Positions 26,562 through 35,821 of a stretch of DNA of 64,000 nt are shown here, piece after piece. How positions within the stretch are numbered: position 1 is the first letter of the stretch; each line of letters starts with the position of its first letter. The position numbers and the translations under genes were made by a program. The DNA is from Rhizobium lentis (GTDB lineage Bacteria > Pseudomonadota > Alphaproteobacteria > Rhizobiales > Rhizobiaceae), in NCBI RefSeq assembly GCF_014200175.1, contig NZ_JACHBD010000006.1, positions 1-64,000 on the forward strand, in the 5' to 3' direction. The notes below the pieces were generated by a model that was given only the letters and a program-made list of their open reading frames with translations, did not search any database and was not told the DNA's origin.

Positions 26562-29123
26562 TCATCCGCGAAACTCGATCTTGGCTGGATCAAAACCATT
26601 GGCCGGCGAACGCCGCCACAGAGCCATGATATCGCCCTTGGGCACGGCTTTGCTGTAGAGGAAACCTTGCGCCGTCCCGCATCCGTTTGCGGCAAGGAAG
26701 GCCGCCTGTTCGGTGGTTTCGACGCCTTCCGCCACTACGCTCTGGCCGAGACAGCGCGCGATGGAGAGGATCGCCTTGACAAGTTCCTCGTTACGCTTGT
26801 CGACACTGTTGATGAAAGACCTGTCGATCTTCAGCGTGTCGATGGGAAAACGGGCAAGATAATTCAGCGCCGAATAGCCCGTGCCGAAATCATCGATGGC
26901 GATCGAAAATCCCATGCTCCGAAGCTCGGAAAGCATATGCAACGTTTCATCCTTCTGATCCAGCAACAGGCTTTCCGTGATTTCGATTTCAACCCATTCC
27001 GCGCGGCAGCCGGTCTCCTCAAGAATCTCGGCGATCGACTTTATCAATCCGGCGGATTGAAACTGCTTGACCGACAGGTTGATTGCCACCTTGTGCGGTA
27101 TTCGGCCGTCGGCATTCAGCTCGGCGGCCGTCTGGCACGCCTCGCGCAGCACCCATCGGCCGAGCTCCACGATCAGCCCCGTATCTTCCGCGACCGGAAT
27201 GAAGCGGACGGGGGGAACCATGCCCATCACCGGGTGACGCCATCTCAACAGGGCCTCGGATCCGATCATGGCGCCGCTGTCCAGGAGCACCTTGGGCTGG
27301 TAGTGCAGCTCCAGTTCACCCCGCTCGATGGCACGGCGCAAGTCGGATTCCAGCCGCATTCGCTCTTCGGCGCTCGCCGTCAGGTCCTTTGAATAGAATC
27401 GAAAGCTGTTTCGCCCCGAGCGTTTGGCGAGATACATTGCGGAGTCGGCGTATTTCACGAGATCGTTGACGTCGGCGCTGTCATCGGGATAGAGCGCGAT
27501 GCCGACGCTGCACGAGATGAATACCTCCTTGCCATCCAGCAAAAAACCTTCCTTGAATCTCTCGAGGATCGTGCCGGCAATCCGGCCGAGGTCGTCGCCC
27601 TGACGGATATCCGGCAACAGGATCGCGAATTCATCGCCGCCGAGACGGGCGACGGTGTCGTAGTCGCGAACACTCGCTTTGAGGCGGGCCGCCGCCTGGC
27701 AGAGCAGTTCATCGCCGACGGGATGCCCCATCGTATCGTTGACCACTTTGAAATGGTCGATGTCGATCAGCGCCACGCCGGCCTGCTGACCGCGCGACAC
27801 GGCCGAGGTGATCATCTGCCGCAGCCGGTCGTTGAACAGCGATCGGTTCGGCAACGAGGTCAGGGGATCGTAAAAGGCCATTTGGTGGATTTTCTGGCGC
27901 GAGACGTTTAATTCGGTAACGTCGCGCGCCACGCCGAGAACCCCGACGACGCCTCCCCCTGCATCCATGACCGGCACCTTGCGTGTTTCAAGAAGAACGG
28001 ATTGCCCGTTCTCCCGGGATATGACCCATTCCTCATCGCTGAGGATGCACTCTCCAGCCTCGACAGCCGCCTTGTCCGATTTCCGAAAAGACCGGGCTCT
28101 TTCGATGTCGAACAGCTCGAAATCCGTTTTCCCGACAACGTCGGCTTCCGCCAATCCCGTCAGCCGCTCGAAGGCGTGGTTGCACAGCAGATAGACACCG
28201 TCCATGTCCTTGACCCACACCATATCGGGCATCGTCTGAAGCACGCCGAGCAACTGCATTCGCACGAGGTTGATGGCGTCCTCCGCCTGCTTCCGCTCGG
28301 TAATGTCGCGCGAGAACGCCAGGAGCGTGGTCGCGGCAGCAAGATCGGCGTTCGGCCGTCTGGCCACGGAGAGTTCGAACCACCGCATCTGACCGTTCGG
28401 CAAGCCGATGCATATGCATCGGCCGTAGGCAACGCCCTGTTTGCCGGCCTCGCGCAGCGCCTCCATTGCGATGGCGGCCTGATCGGGCGCAAGGACGTCG
28501 TTGACCGTCCTGCCGAGCAACATCTCTTTCTGCTGGGCCAGCAGTTCCGGATTTCGTGTCCAGACCTGAAGATACCGGCCGTCCTCATCCACCTCGAAGA
28601 GGACGTCGGGAATGGCGGTGATGATCCCCTCGGCGAATTCAAGCGCCTTCGTGAGATCTCGCTCCGCCCGCTTGTGCTCGGTAATGTCGACGATGGCGCC
28701 GATCACGCCGGCGGCATCGCCATCTTTTCCCGACAACACCACCTTGTTGACGACGACGTCGCGCACCGTCCCGCCCGCCGTCGTGATCTTAGTCTCGCAA
28801 TGGCGGACTCCGCCTCGTTCCGAGGGAGCCTTGTCTTGCGCCAAATGCCATTCCGCCTGATGTTTCGGATTGAGATCGGCGTCAGTTTTCCCGATGATCT
28901 CCTCGCGCGCATGTCCAAGCAGGTTCTCGAAGGCCCTGTTGCAACCGAGGTAACGCCCATGCCTGTTCTTGTAGAAAACCGGAAGAGGAAAGGCGCCGAG
29001 CAAGGCTTCGAGCAGGGCTTCCCGATCGATTGCCGTGTCCTGATGCTGCTCTCCGGTTCGCCCGTGGTCATGCTCCGGCGCAGGAAGGGCCGGCTGCTGA
29101 AGCGACTGGGACAACGTCATCAT
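26562..29123 (-). CDS. Triple-PAS GGDEF-EAL c-di-GMP signalling protein
   Basis: This is an 853-residue cytosolic protein. Three PAS domains lie at about residues 35-165 (FPLPVFYKNRHGRYLGCNRA), 165-290 and 295-420 (MVWVKDMDGVYLLCNHAFE). A GGDEF domain (430-590) has intact RLGGDEFAI with an RxxD inhibitory site (RDYD) five residues before. An EAL domain (600-845) keeps EALLRW, the Asp pair in IDDFGTGYSALNYL and AEGVET. Both cyclase and phosphodiesterase halves look catalytically competent. No membrane segment is present, so the PAS domains probably sense an internal signal. AGGAAG precedes the ATG. Confidence 0.95.
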   Translation of the reverse strand: MMTLSQSLQQPALPAPEHDHGRTGEQHQDTAIDREALLEALLGAFPLPVFYKNRHGRYLGCNRAFENLLGHAREEIIGKTDADLNPKHQAEWHLAQDKAPSERGGVRHCETKITTAGGTVRDVVVNKVVLSGKDGDAAGVIGAIVDITEHKRAERDLTKALEFAEGIITAIPDVLFEVDEDGRYLQVWTRNPELLAQQKEMLLGRTVNDVLAPDQAAIAMEALREAGKQGVAYGRCICIGLPNGQMRWFELSVARRPNADLAAATTLLAFSRDITERKQAEDAINLVRMQLLGVLQTMPDMVWVKDMDGVYLLCNHAFERLTGLAEADVVGKTDFELFDIERARSFRKSDKAAVEAGECILSDEEWVISRENGQSVLLETRKVPVMDAGGGVVGVLGVARDVTELNVSRQKIHQMAFYDPLTSLPNRSLFNDRLRQMITSAVSRGQQAGVALIDIDHFKVVNDTMGHPVGDELLCQAAARLKASVRDYDTVARLGGDEFAILLPDIRQGDDLGRIAGTILERFKEGFLLDGKEVFISCSVGIALYPDDSADVNDLVKYADSAMYLAKRSGRNSFRFYSKDLTASAEERMRLESDLRRAIERGELELHYQPKVLLDSGAMIGSEALLRWRHPVMGMVPPVRFIPVAEDTGLIVELGRWVLREACQTAAELNADGRIPHKVAINLSVKQFQSAGLIKSIAEILEETGCRAEWVEIEITESLLLDQKDETLHMLSELRSMGFSIAIDDFGTGYSALNYLARFPIDTLKIDRSFINSVDKRNEELVKAILSIARCLGQSVVAEGVETTEQAAFLAANGCGTAQGFLYSKAVPKGDIMALWRRSPANGFDPAKIEFRG

Positions 29124-29369
29124 GGATCTTCCTCAACCATGGGAAACAACCAGATGTCTCATTCACCCGGTCGAGAATCTTTAGCAAAGGCCGCCCAAGT
29201 CATTTGAGGGGAAATTTATGGCCTGACGATCGGATCGCAAAGGCACCGGTCCGCCGCGATCCGAGCATGTCGGCTTGGCATTGGATATTCCGGTCAGAAA
29301 ATTAAGAGATCGCTGTGGTCTTCGCCAGCTCAGCAATTTTCCACGCGAAGCGGATCGGATCGGCGCATT

Positions 29370-29597
29370 ATGGATATTCATGATTCTCGTGATCTCAAAC
29401 GCTACGTCCGAAAGGTCGGGCAGGCTTTCGCGCGCATGGTGCTCGATCGCGACAACCAGGTTGCCTTCAGCCGGATCAAGGGCTCTTTGCCCGTGCTCGA
29501 TCGCTGCGGCAAACTGGGATTGGAGATGATCAAGGCGCATAAGGGCGAAGTCAGCGCCCAGTCCCTGGCCATGCCGACCCAGATGTCGGAAGGTTAG
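29370..29597 (+). CDS. Hypothetical 75-residue protein, possibly the front half of an interrupted gene
   Basis: The frame from 29370 reads MDIHDSRDLKRYVRKVGQAF onward and ends at a TAG at 29595-29597. Directly after the TAG, the same frame continues as plausible protein (IAVVGDFFNIRNLSPQEVQK, then RLHDLLIQRW) to about 29718. This suggests either a longer gene broken by a stop codon or chance. I do not recognise a family, and no clear ribosome-binding site is seen. It could also be the reverse shadow of nothing real; confidence is low. Confidence 0.35.
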   Translation: MDIHDSRDLKRYVRKVGQAFARMVLDRDNQVAFSRIKGSLPVLDRCGKLGLEMIKAHKGEVSAQSLAMPTQMSEG

Positions 29598-29873
29598 ATC
29601 GCCGTCGTCGGCGACTTCTTCAACATCAGGAACCTGTCGCCGCAAGAGGTTCAGAAGCGCTTGCACGATCTGCTGATCCAGCGCTGGGCGCGCGGATGGC
29701 CGGCACCGCAGCACGGCACGAGTATCCATAATTCGCAGAGATGTACAATAAGCGCAGCAAATGGCGCGCCGCCAGTCCGCTGGCGGCTGGAACTCACAAG
29801 ATTTAACAAAGGCTTAAGCTTCGTTGAAACATCTTGCCATCACGATTTTCATTGCGGGCGTTTTGGTGGTTTT

Positions 29874-31229
29874 TTGAAGTCAGTTTTTTTATCTGCATTG
29901 GGTCGATGCTCGCACACGCTTCGCGGTCTCGGAAGGGACAGAACCGGCAATGTCGCGATCGTCGTTGCCCTCAGCTTGGTGCCGATGCTCGTCGCAGTCG
30001 GCGCGAGCTTCGACTACATCCGCAGCTACAATGTCAGGCAGAGGATGCAGAGCGACCTCGATGCAGCCCTGATCGCCGCGGTCAAACAGATCAACAATAC
30101 CGAAGATACCGACGCGCTGGAACAGAAGGTCTCCGACTGGTTCCATGCACAGGTGGAAAACAGCTACGCGCTTGGCGAGATCGAGATCGATACGACCAAC
30201 CATAACATAACGGCGACGGCGAGCGGCACCGTTCCGACCACCTTCATGAAGATCGCCAATATCGATACCGTTCCCGTCAGCGTCGCAAGCGCCGTAAAAG
30301 GGCCCGCCACCTCCTATCTCAACGTCTATATCGTTATCGACACCTCTCCGTCGATGCTTCTGGCGGCAACGACGGCAGGGCAGGCGGCTATGTATTCCGG
30401 CATCAAATGCCAGTTTGCCTGCCACACGGGCGATACTCACACGATCGGCAAGAAGACATACGCCAACAACTATAAGTATAGCACGGAAAAGGGCATAAAG
30501 CTGCGTGCCGATGTCGCCGGCGACGCCGTCCGCGAAGTGCTCGACATGATCGACGAATCCGACAGCAATCACGAACGGATCAAGGTCGGATTATACAGCC
30601 TCGGGGATACTCTCACGGAAGTCCTGACCCCGACGCTGAACACGGAGACGGCGCGAAACCGCCTCGCGGACGCGAACTATGGCCTGACCAGCGCGACCTC
30701 CAAGGCCGCCACCTATTTCGACGTCTCGCTTGCGACGCTCAAACAGAAAGTCGGCACCGGAGGGGATGGAACTTCCTCGGGTTCGCCGCTCAAGCTGGTT
30801 CTGTTGTTGACCGACGGCGTCCAGTCGCAACGCGAATGGGTAACCGACAAGGTAAACACGAATAGGACGTATGGGGCCTATTGGAATAAGGTAGCGCCTC
30901 TCAACCCTGATTGGTGCGGCTATCTGAAAGACCAATCCGACACGATGGCGGTGCTCTACACCGAATATCTGCCGATCACGTCGGACTGGGGTTACAACGC
31001 CACCGTCGGCTCGACCATGACGAGCGCCAACTGGAAGAACACCTGGGGCGGCACCATGGACAGCGACGTCTCAAGCAGCATCACCAGACGAGACTATATC
31101 CCCTATGCGCTTGCCGACTGCGCATCGTCCAAGAGCCTGTTCATATCGGCATCGTCGTCGACGGAAATTACGGCAGGGCTTTCGGCGCTCTTCACCCAAT
31201 ATCTCTCTTCCGTCCGGCTGACTCAATGA
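29874..31229 (+). CDS. TadG-like pilus-assembly protein with von Willebrand A domain
   Basis: The 451-residue protein has a short N-terminus, then a TadE/TadG-type hydrophobic segment (GNVAIVVALSLVPMLVAVGA) near residue 30. A von Willebrand factor A domain follows, with the MIDAS motif DTSPS (VYIVIDTSPSMLLA) and later LVLLLTDGVQSQ. It should be membrane-anchored with the domain outside the inner membrane. The start is uncertain: I place it at a TTG at 29874, because the frame upstream encodes non-pilin sequence. The next gene overlaps its stop by 4 bases (ATGA). No other tad/cpa genes are in the window. Confidence 0.8.
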   Translation: MKSVFLSALGRCSHTLRGLGRDRTGNVAIVVALSLVPMLVAVGASFDYIRSYNVRQRMQSDLDAALIAAVKQINNTEDTDALEQKVSDWFHAQVENSYALGEIEIDTTNHNITATASGTVPTTFMKIANIDTVPVSVASAVKGPATSYLNVYIVIDTSPSMLLAATTAGQAAMYSGIKCQFACHTGDTHTIGKKTYANNYKYSTEKGIKLRADVAGDAVREVLDMIDESDSNHERIKVGLYSLGDTLTEVLTPTLNTETARNRLADANYGLTSATSKAATYFDVSLATLKQKVGTGGDGTSSGSPLKLVLLLTDGVQSQREWVTDKVNTNRTYGAYWNKVAPLNPDWCGYLKDQSDTMAVLYTEYLPITSDWGYNATVGSTMTSANWKNTWGGTMDSDVSSSITRRDYIPYALADCASSKSLFISASSSTEITAGLSALFTQYLSSVRLTQ

Positions 31230-31756
31230 AACACGGAAAAAGATTGGCATCGCTTCGCCGCCTGCTCGGCGATCGTGAGGGGGTGGCTGCGATCGAATTC
31301 GCAATCCTCGCCCTGCCGCTCTTCATCATGTTGTTCGGCATCATCGAAGTGTCACTGATGTTCTTCGTCAACTCTGCGCTGGATGCTTCGGTTCACAAAA
31401 TTTCCCGAATGATCCGTACCGGCGAAGTTGCATCGTCGAAGATCACGCTCGCCAGCTTCAAAGCAAAAATTTGCGACGATATGCTTTTGTCATTCAACTG
31501 CTCCAGCGATCTCGTGGTCAAAGTGAACGTGCTTTCCGACCTGTCGGCGGCGGCCAGCACCGACCCGATCGACAATAGCGGCAATCTTGCCGTCACCGAG
31601 ACCTTCGATGTCGGCAAGGGCAGCGATTACATTCTGGTTCAGACCTTCCTGCCCTGGGACCCCGTCGTCAATTTCCTCACCCTGTCGAGCGCCAAGCTTT
31701 CCGACGGTCGCTATCTTCTTGGCTCGTCCGTCTTGTTCCGCAATGAGCCCTTCTGA
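31226..31756 (+). CDS. TadE-like pseudopilin
   Basis: The 176-residue protein has the TadE pattern: a basic N-terminus (MKHGKRLASLRRLLGDREG), then VAAIEFAILALPLFIMLFGI, with the Glu typical of pilin-like leaders. The rest is an extracytoplasmic domain with two cysteines. The ATG overlaps the TadG-like stop codon (ATGA), so translation is coupled. TadE pseudopilins help Flp pilus assembly, but here no Flp pilin or TadA ATPase is nearby. Confidence 0.85.
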   Translation: MKHGKRLASLRRLLGDREGVAAIEFAILALPLFIMLFGIIEVSLMFFVNSALDASVHKISRMIRTGEVASSKITLASFKAKICDDMLLSFNCSSDLVVKVNVLSDLSAAASTDPIDNSGNLAVTETFDVGKGSDYILVQTFLPWDPVVNFLTLSSAKLSDGRYLLGSSVLFRNEPF

Positions 31757-31757
31757 C

Positions 31758-32342
31758 ATGATCAAGAAACGAAGCCTTTTCCTTTTCCGCTTCGCTCGAT
31801 CTCGCCTACATCGTCTGGCGCAAGAGCGGACGGCCGCGTCCGGCGTCGAATTCGCGCTGGTGCTGCCGATCCTGGTAATGCTGCTGTTCGGCACCGTCGA
31901 CCTCGGCCATGCGCTGACGGTCAGCCGCAAGATCGACGAAATCGCCTCGACGACCGGAGATCTGATCGGACAGCAGAGTTCCTGGACGAGGTCCGATGTT
32001 ACCAAGCTTCTTTCCGGCGCCAGCTTCATTCTGCAGCCCTATGATACGAGCGGGCTTACGATCACCGTCGCGGTGAACGATATCAGCAAAGGCGGCAACC
32101 CCACCGTCAACTGGTCTGCGGCGTTCAACACCTCGGCGCTGAATTCCGGTACGGCGAGCACAATCGACATCCCCTCGCAGATCCAGGATGCCGGCGTCCA
32201 GGTCGTGCTGACCCGCGTGCAATACAGATTGACCACCCCGGTCTCGGCGTTTTTCTCAAATTTCACCGGACAGAACGGCTACAGCTTCGACCATCATTTC
32301 TTCAATCGCCCGCGCGTCAGCGACACGATCAGTTACAAATAG
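31758..32342 (+). CDS. TadE/TadG-like pilus-assembly protein
   Basis: The 194-residue protein has a basic N-terminus followed by SGVEFALVLPILVMLLFGTV, again with the Glu-Phe pair of the TadE family. The remainder is a periplasmic beta-rich domain without cysteines. The start is ambiguous: ATG at 31758 (one base after the previous stop) or at 31743, five codons earlier. It is the third member of a tight trio with the TadG-like and TadE-like genes. Confidence 0.82.
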   Translation: MIKKRSLFLFRFARSRLHRLAQERTAASGVEFALVLPILVMLLFGTVDLGHALTVSRKIDEIASTTGDLIGQQSSWTRSDVTKLLSGASFILQPYDTSGLTITVAVNDISKGGNPTVNWSAAFNTSALNSGTASTIDIPSQIQDAGVQVVLTRVQYRLTTPVSAFFSNFTGQNGYSFDHHFFNRPRVSDTISYK

Positions 32343-32477
32343 CCTGCTGCCTGTCGTGATCGGCGACCTATGGCAATCAGACCGGTTGTCGCCGGACCGA
32401 CAATGGCCCATACATCGCCTGACCGGCGGTTTGCCCCCACAGCAACGCAACCGATGATCGTGAATGCAAACTCCGGT

Positions 32478-33317
32478 TTATTCGGAAAGCCAGATGATGC
32501 CGTAGGGATTGAACTTGAATTCGTCCACCTCATAGGTGGAATTGAAGGAGAGGCTGGCGTGGCGCTTCTTCAGCGTCGGATCCAGGCCATGCCCGGCGAT
32601 CTCGTCGGCGACCTGGTCGATGATGGCAACGATCTGCCTTTCGCTGCCCATAGCCTCCGGCACACAGACATCAGGCAACCCGACGAGATGGAAACCGACG
32701 CTCTCCAGATATCCCCGCGCCGAGAGCGGCCGCTTGGCGAATGCGAGCCGACCGATGCGCTGCTGGGCGAGCGGATCTGCCGCTTTCACCGCCTCCGCAC
32801 CTTGGCCGATCAGCGCTCTCCATCGATCGAGGCCATGGGCGATGCCGGCGCTTTCGCCTTTGACCGCCACCGCTCCCGCCGTGATCAGTCGCTCGACGAG
32901 GCGCAGCGCCGTCATCGACACCTTTACCGTCTCCGCCTGCGCCATGCTCGGCCCGAGCACATAGAGGACGGATTGATGATCGGCGACGGCTCTCTCATCC
33001 GCCTCGTTCCATACATCGGCCTCGACCCGATCCCAGCAGACATCGAACGATCGGCTCATCCGATCATCCGGCTCTGCCTGCGAATACTCCTCGTCGACGC
33101 TGAATCCATCGGCGAAGTCCCGAACAGCTTGCGCTGCTGCCTCGGACAAGCGGCTGAGGTCGCGATCCTTCCCGAGGAAACACAGAACATGCCGGGGCGT
33201 CACCGAGGAGGCTTCCTCCCGCATCGCCGTTTCCGCGCTCGCTTCCACGGCCAAAGACGGTCTCCAGCCGATCATGGTCCACAAGGACCCCAGCAGCGCG
33301 CGACGCAGGATATGCAA
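32478..33317 (-). CDS. Hypothetical exported protein, 279 residues
   Basis: The first codon is TTG at 33317, chosen because GGAGG lies eight bases upstream. The N-terminus (MHILRRALLGSLWTMIGWRP, then SLAVEA) resembles a signal peptide. The rest is a soluble domain with no motif I recognise. The ending (YEVDEFKFNPYGIIWLSE) is reminiscent of DUF4261-like proteins, but I would not assign it. It is convergent with the Tad-like trio and stands alone. Confidence 0.6.
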   Translation of the reverse strand: MHILRRALLGSLWTMIGWRPSLAVEASAETAMREEASSVTPRHVLCFLGKDRDLSRLSEAAAQAVRDFADGFSVDEEYSQAEPDDRMSRSFDVCWDRVEADVWNEADERAVADHQSVLYVLGPSMAQAETVKVSMTALRLVERLITAGAVAVKGESAGIAHGLDRWRALIGQGAEAVKAADPLAQQRIGRLAFAKRPLSARGYLESVGFHLVGLPDVCVPEAMGSERQIVAIIDQVADEIAGHGLDPTLKKRHASLSFNSTYEVDEFKFNPYGIIWLSE

Positions 33318-33566
33318 GATCGATGCCTCCGTTCGGACGAATGTTTACAGCTTGGGCTTGTAAACATATAGCGTCCAGAACGAAAGCGGGATCATCGCCG
33401 CAGGCGATGCGTCGGGTGCGCGGGCAGCGCCCGCAGGGCGGACGTCATCAGTTCGAGGCATTGGGCATTTTTCTTTTTCCTGCGCGCGCAGCGCGCGGTT
33501 CCACTCGTCAGCTTTAGCGTTTCTGTTGTTTTTTGTCGGCCGCGTGTCGTCTGACGATGACATGTC

Positions 33567-33618
33567 AACAGCGTGTCGACAAAGTGAAGCGGAAAAATTA
33601 CATTGCCGACACGCTGTT
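33567..33618. repeat. Perfect 12-bp inverted repeat upstream of the GntR gene
   Basis: AACAGCGTGTCG (33567-33578) and CGACACGCTGTT (33607-33618) are exact inverse copies with 28 bases between. A short T run follows the right arm. It could be an operator of the adjacent GntR regulator or a weak terminator. Confidence 0.6.
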
Positions 33619-33629
33619 TTTCTGGCCCG

Positions 33630-34318
33630 ATGGCACCGGTCCGGAGAAAGGGACCTAAGTGTCTGATGAAACGGAAGTCCTGTCGCTCGCCCTGCCGCCC
33701 GGCCAGCTTCTCGACGAGATGACGCTTGCCGAACGTTTCGACATGTCGCGCTCGCCGGTGCGCGAAGCGCTGATCCGGCTCGGTGCCGACGGGCTGGTGG
33801 TGACGCTTTCCAACCGCAGCACGATCGTCGCGCCGATCGAAGTGGCGACCTTTCCGATATATGTCGAGGCGCTCGACATCGCGCAGCGGATGAATACGCG
33901 ACTTGCCGCGGCACTCAGGACGGAAGCCGATCTGAAGATCATCACCAGACGGCTGAAGTCGTTTGAGGCAGCGGCAAGACAGGCAATCACCTCGCCATGT
34001 CGGAAGCCAACAAGGAGTTCCACATGGCAATCGCACATGCCGGAAAATCAGTATCTGGCCTCGTTCTACGAGAAGCTTTTGTCGCAGGGCCAGCGCATGC
34101 TGCACCTGCATTTCGAATATCTGGAGCGGACGCACGAAGGCTATCTGCTGACCGACGAGCACACGCTGATGCTCGACGCCATCAGGGAGAAGAACGTGGA
34201 TCTGGCCGACGAGCTCGCCCACGCCCATACGCGCCAGTTCCAGGATATTTTCATCAACTTCATGCGCGAGAACTACACGACGGATGTCGCGCTGGGACCG
34301 CTGCGGGCTGCGGAGTAA
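33630..34318 (+). pseudogene. Decayed GntR (FadR/FCD-type) regulator
   Basis: The best frame opens with GTG at 33659 and gives 219 residues. The winged-helix core is present (MTLAERFDMSRSPVREALIRLGADGLVV), but the first helix of the domain is missing. A separate frame from ATG 33630 supplies a plausible start (MAPVRRKGP), out of register. In the FCD domain, about 33990-34050, the conserved MSEANKEFHMAIAHAG motif is in another frame, while sequence before and after is in the main frame. Two compensating frameshifts therefore scramble about 18 residues, including a likely metal-binding His. This is either a decaying gene or sequencing error. It sits just ahead of a ProC-like gene, which it may once have regulated. 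Confidence 0.7.
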
Positions 34319-34325
34319 CGACGTG

Positions 34326-35108
34326 ATGATCAACAGCATTGGATTCGTCGGCACCGGCGCGATCACCGAAGCGATGGTTCGCGGGCTGCTGGCCGCACCG
34401 GCCTACGCCTCCGAGATCCACGTATCGCCGCGGAGCGCGCACATTGCCGCGACATTGGCCCAGGAGTTTTCCGCCGTCAGGATTGCCGGGGACAACCAGA
34501 CTGTCGTCGATCGCAGCGACATGGTGTTCCTGGCGATCCGGCCGCAGATCGCCGAGGAGGTCGTACGGGCGCTTTCGTTCAGAACCGGCCAGGTGGTCGT
34601 CAGCCTCGTTGCGGCGACCGAGCGCCAGGCTCTTCTCGATTGGATCGGCGCCGACGTGCACCTCGTCCAGGCCATCCCCCTGCCCTTCGTCGCGCAGCGC
34701 CAGGGCGTCACCGCCATTCTCCCGCCCGATGCCGCCGTCGCGGCGCTGTTCGACACGCTCGGAACCGCCGTCCAGTGCCAGTCGAAAAAGGAATACGATC
34801 TTCTCGCGGCGGCGAGCGCAATGATGTCGACCTATTTCGGCATCATGGAAACCGTAGCCGTCTGGCTGGAAAAAAGCGGCCTGGAAAGGCCGAAAGCAAA
34901 TGCTTACATCGCGACGCTTTTCGCAAGCCTGGCGCAGAAGGCCAACAGCCCAGGCACCGAGCCGTTCAGCGCGCTAAGCCGCGAATTCGCCACCAAGGGC
35001 GGATTGAACGAGCAGGTTCTTTCCGACGTCGACAAGAAGGGCGGCCTTGCTGCGCTGACCGCAGCGCTCGATGGCGTGCTCGCCCGCATCGAGGGCCGCG
35101 GCAGCTAA
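34326..35108 (+). CDS. Divergent ProC-like NAD(P)-binding protein
   Basis: The 260-residue protein opens with a Rossmann motif (MINSIGFVGTGAITEAMVRG) and has the ProC overall layout. The canonical SGSGPA motif is replaced by AAASAMMS, unlike the copy at 4.4 kb. It may be a reductase with altered substrate rather than a true pyrroline-5-carboxylate reductase. GGAG lies ten bases before the ATG, seven bases after the GntR pseudogene stop. Closeness to that gene suggests former or present co-regulation. Confidence 0.8.
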   Translation: MINSIGFVGTGAITEAMVRGLLAAPAYASEIHVSPRSAHIAATLAQEFSAVRIAGDNQTVVDRSDMVFLAIRPQIAEEVVRALSFRTGQVVVSLVAATERQALLDWIGADVHLVQAIPLPFVAQRQGVTAILPPDAAVAALFDTLGTAVQCQSKKEYDLLAAASAMMSTYFGIMETVAVWLEKSGLERPKANAYIATLFASLAQKANSPGTEPFSALSREFATKGGLNEQVLSDVDKKGGLAALTAALDGVLARIEGRGS

Positions 35109-35113
35109 AGCGC

Positions 35114-35535
35114 ATGCACCCCAGGCGAAAATCCCTTACCGTCCTTTTCACAGTCGCCGCGATTTCGGGCCAGACGATTTGGGCGCGCGCCGAAGCGGTG
35201 GAGCAACCGACCATTTCCGCCATCATCCTCTCCGTCTCACCACGGACCGTCCGCTGGGCCGCCGTCCACAAGGCTCCCGATCCCGGGGAAGACGACCCCT
35301 ATTACCACGTCGAGGTGGTCGAGAAGGACGCACGCCGCCGTGGCAATTCAAACGGCTTGCCATCCATGTCGCGGTCACGGCCGATGCGTTGAACAGGAGC
35401 CGCTCGCGACAAAAAGCCAGGACCTATCTTTACAAGGACCAGAACTGGCGCGCGCAGTCTCGCCCACAGCGGGAGGCGGGTGTTTGCCGCACGACCACCC
35501 TCGAATGCGTCGGCCTCGCCGGCAAAGGTGGCTGA
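35114..35535 (+). pseudogene. Frameshifted gene for a small secreted protein
   Basis: The frame from ATG 35114 starts MHPRRKSLTVLFTVAAISGQ, then TIWARAEA, a signal peptide. It continues sensibly to YYHVEVVEKDA at about 35330. The coherent sequence then jumps frame to PPWQFKRLAIHVAVTADALN and on to a stop at 35533-35535. The original frame soon ends at 35392. A one-base insertion (or two-base loss) near 35330 would explain this. I do not recognise the family. It lies directly behind the ProC-like gene, in the same decayed patch as the GntR pseudogene. Confidence 0.55.
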
Positions 35536-35821
35536 TTCCGCTCCACCTACAAAAATTCGCGGTTGCAAAAATCGAAGAAATGCAATTTAGCTCTGGTAAT
35601 GAGTCAGAAAACTACTCTTGCTAGAAAAAATATCCTTGCCCGGCCGCCGGCGGCGGGGTGGCCGAATTTCTCCGGCCTGCCGGCTCCGGCCAATCCCGAT
35701 CGCGTCACCCCCAATTAGCTGAGCTGACGAACCGTGACGTCCCGGCCGCTCTGCGAGCAGAGCGCGGCGGGGCATATTCCATGAATTTCGCCGCATCACC
35801 TTTCAACACAAGGACATCTCC

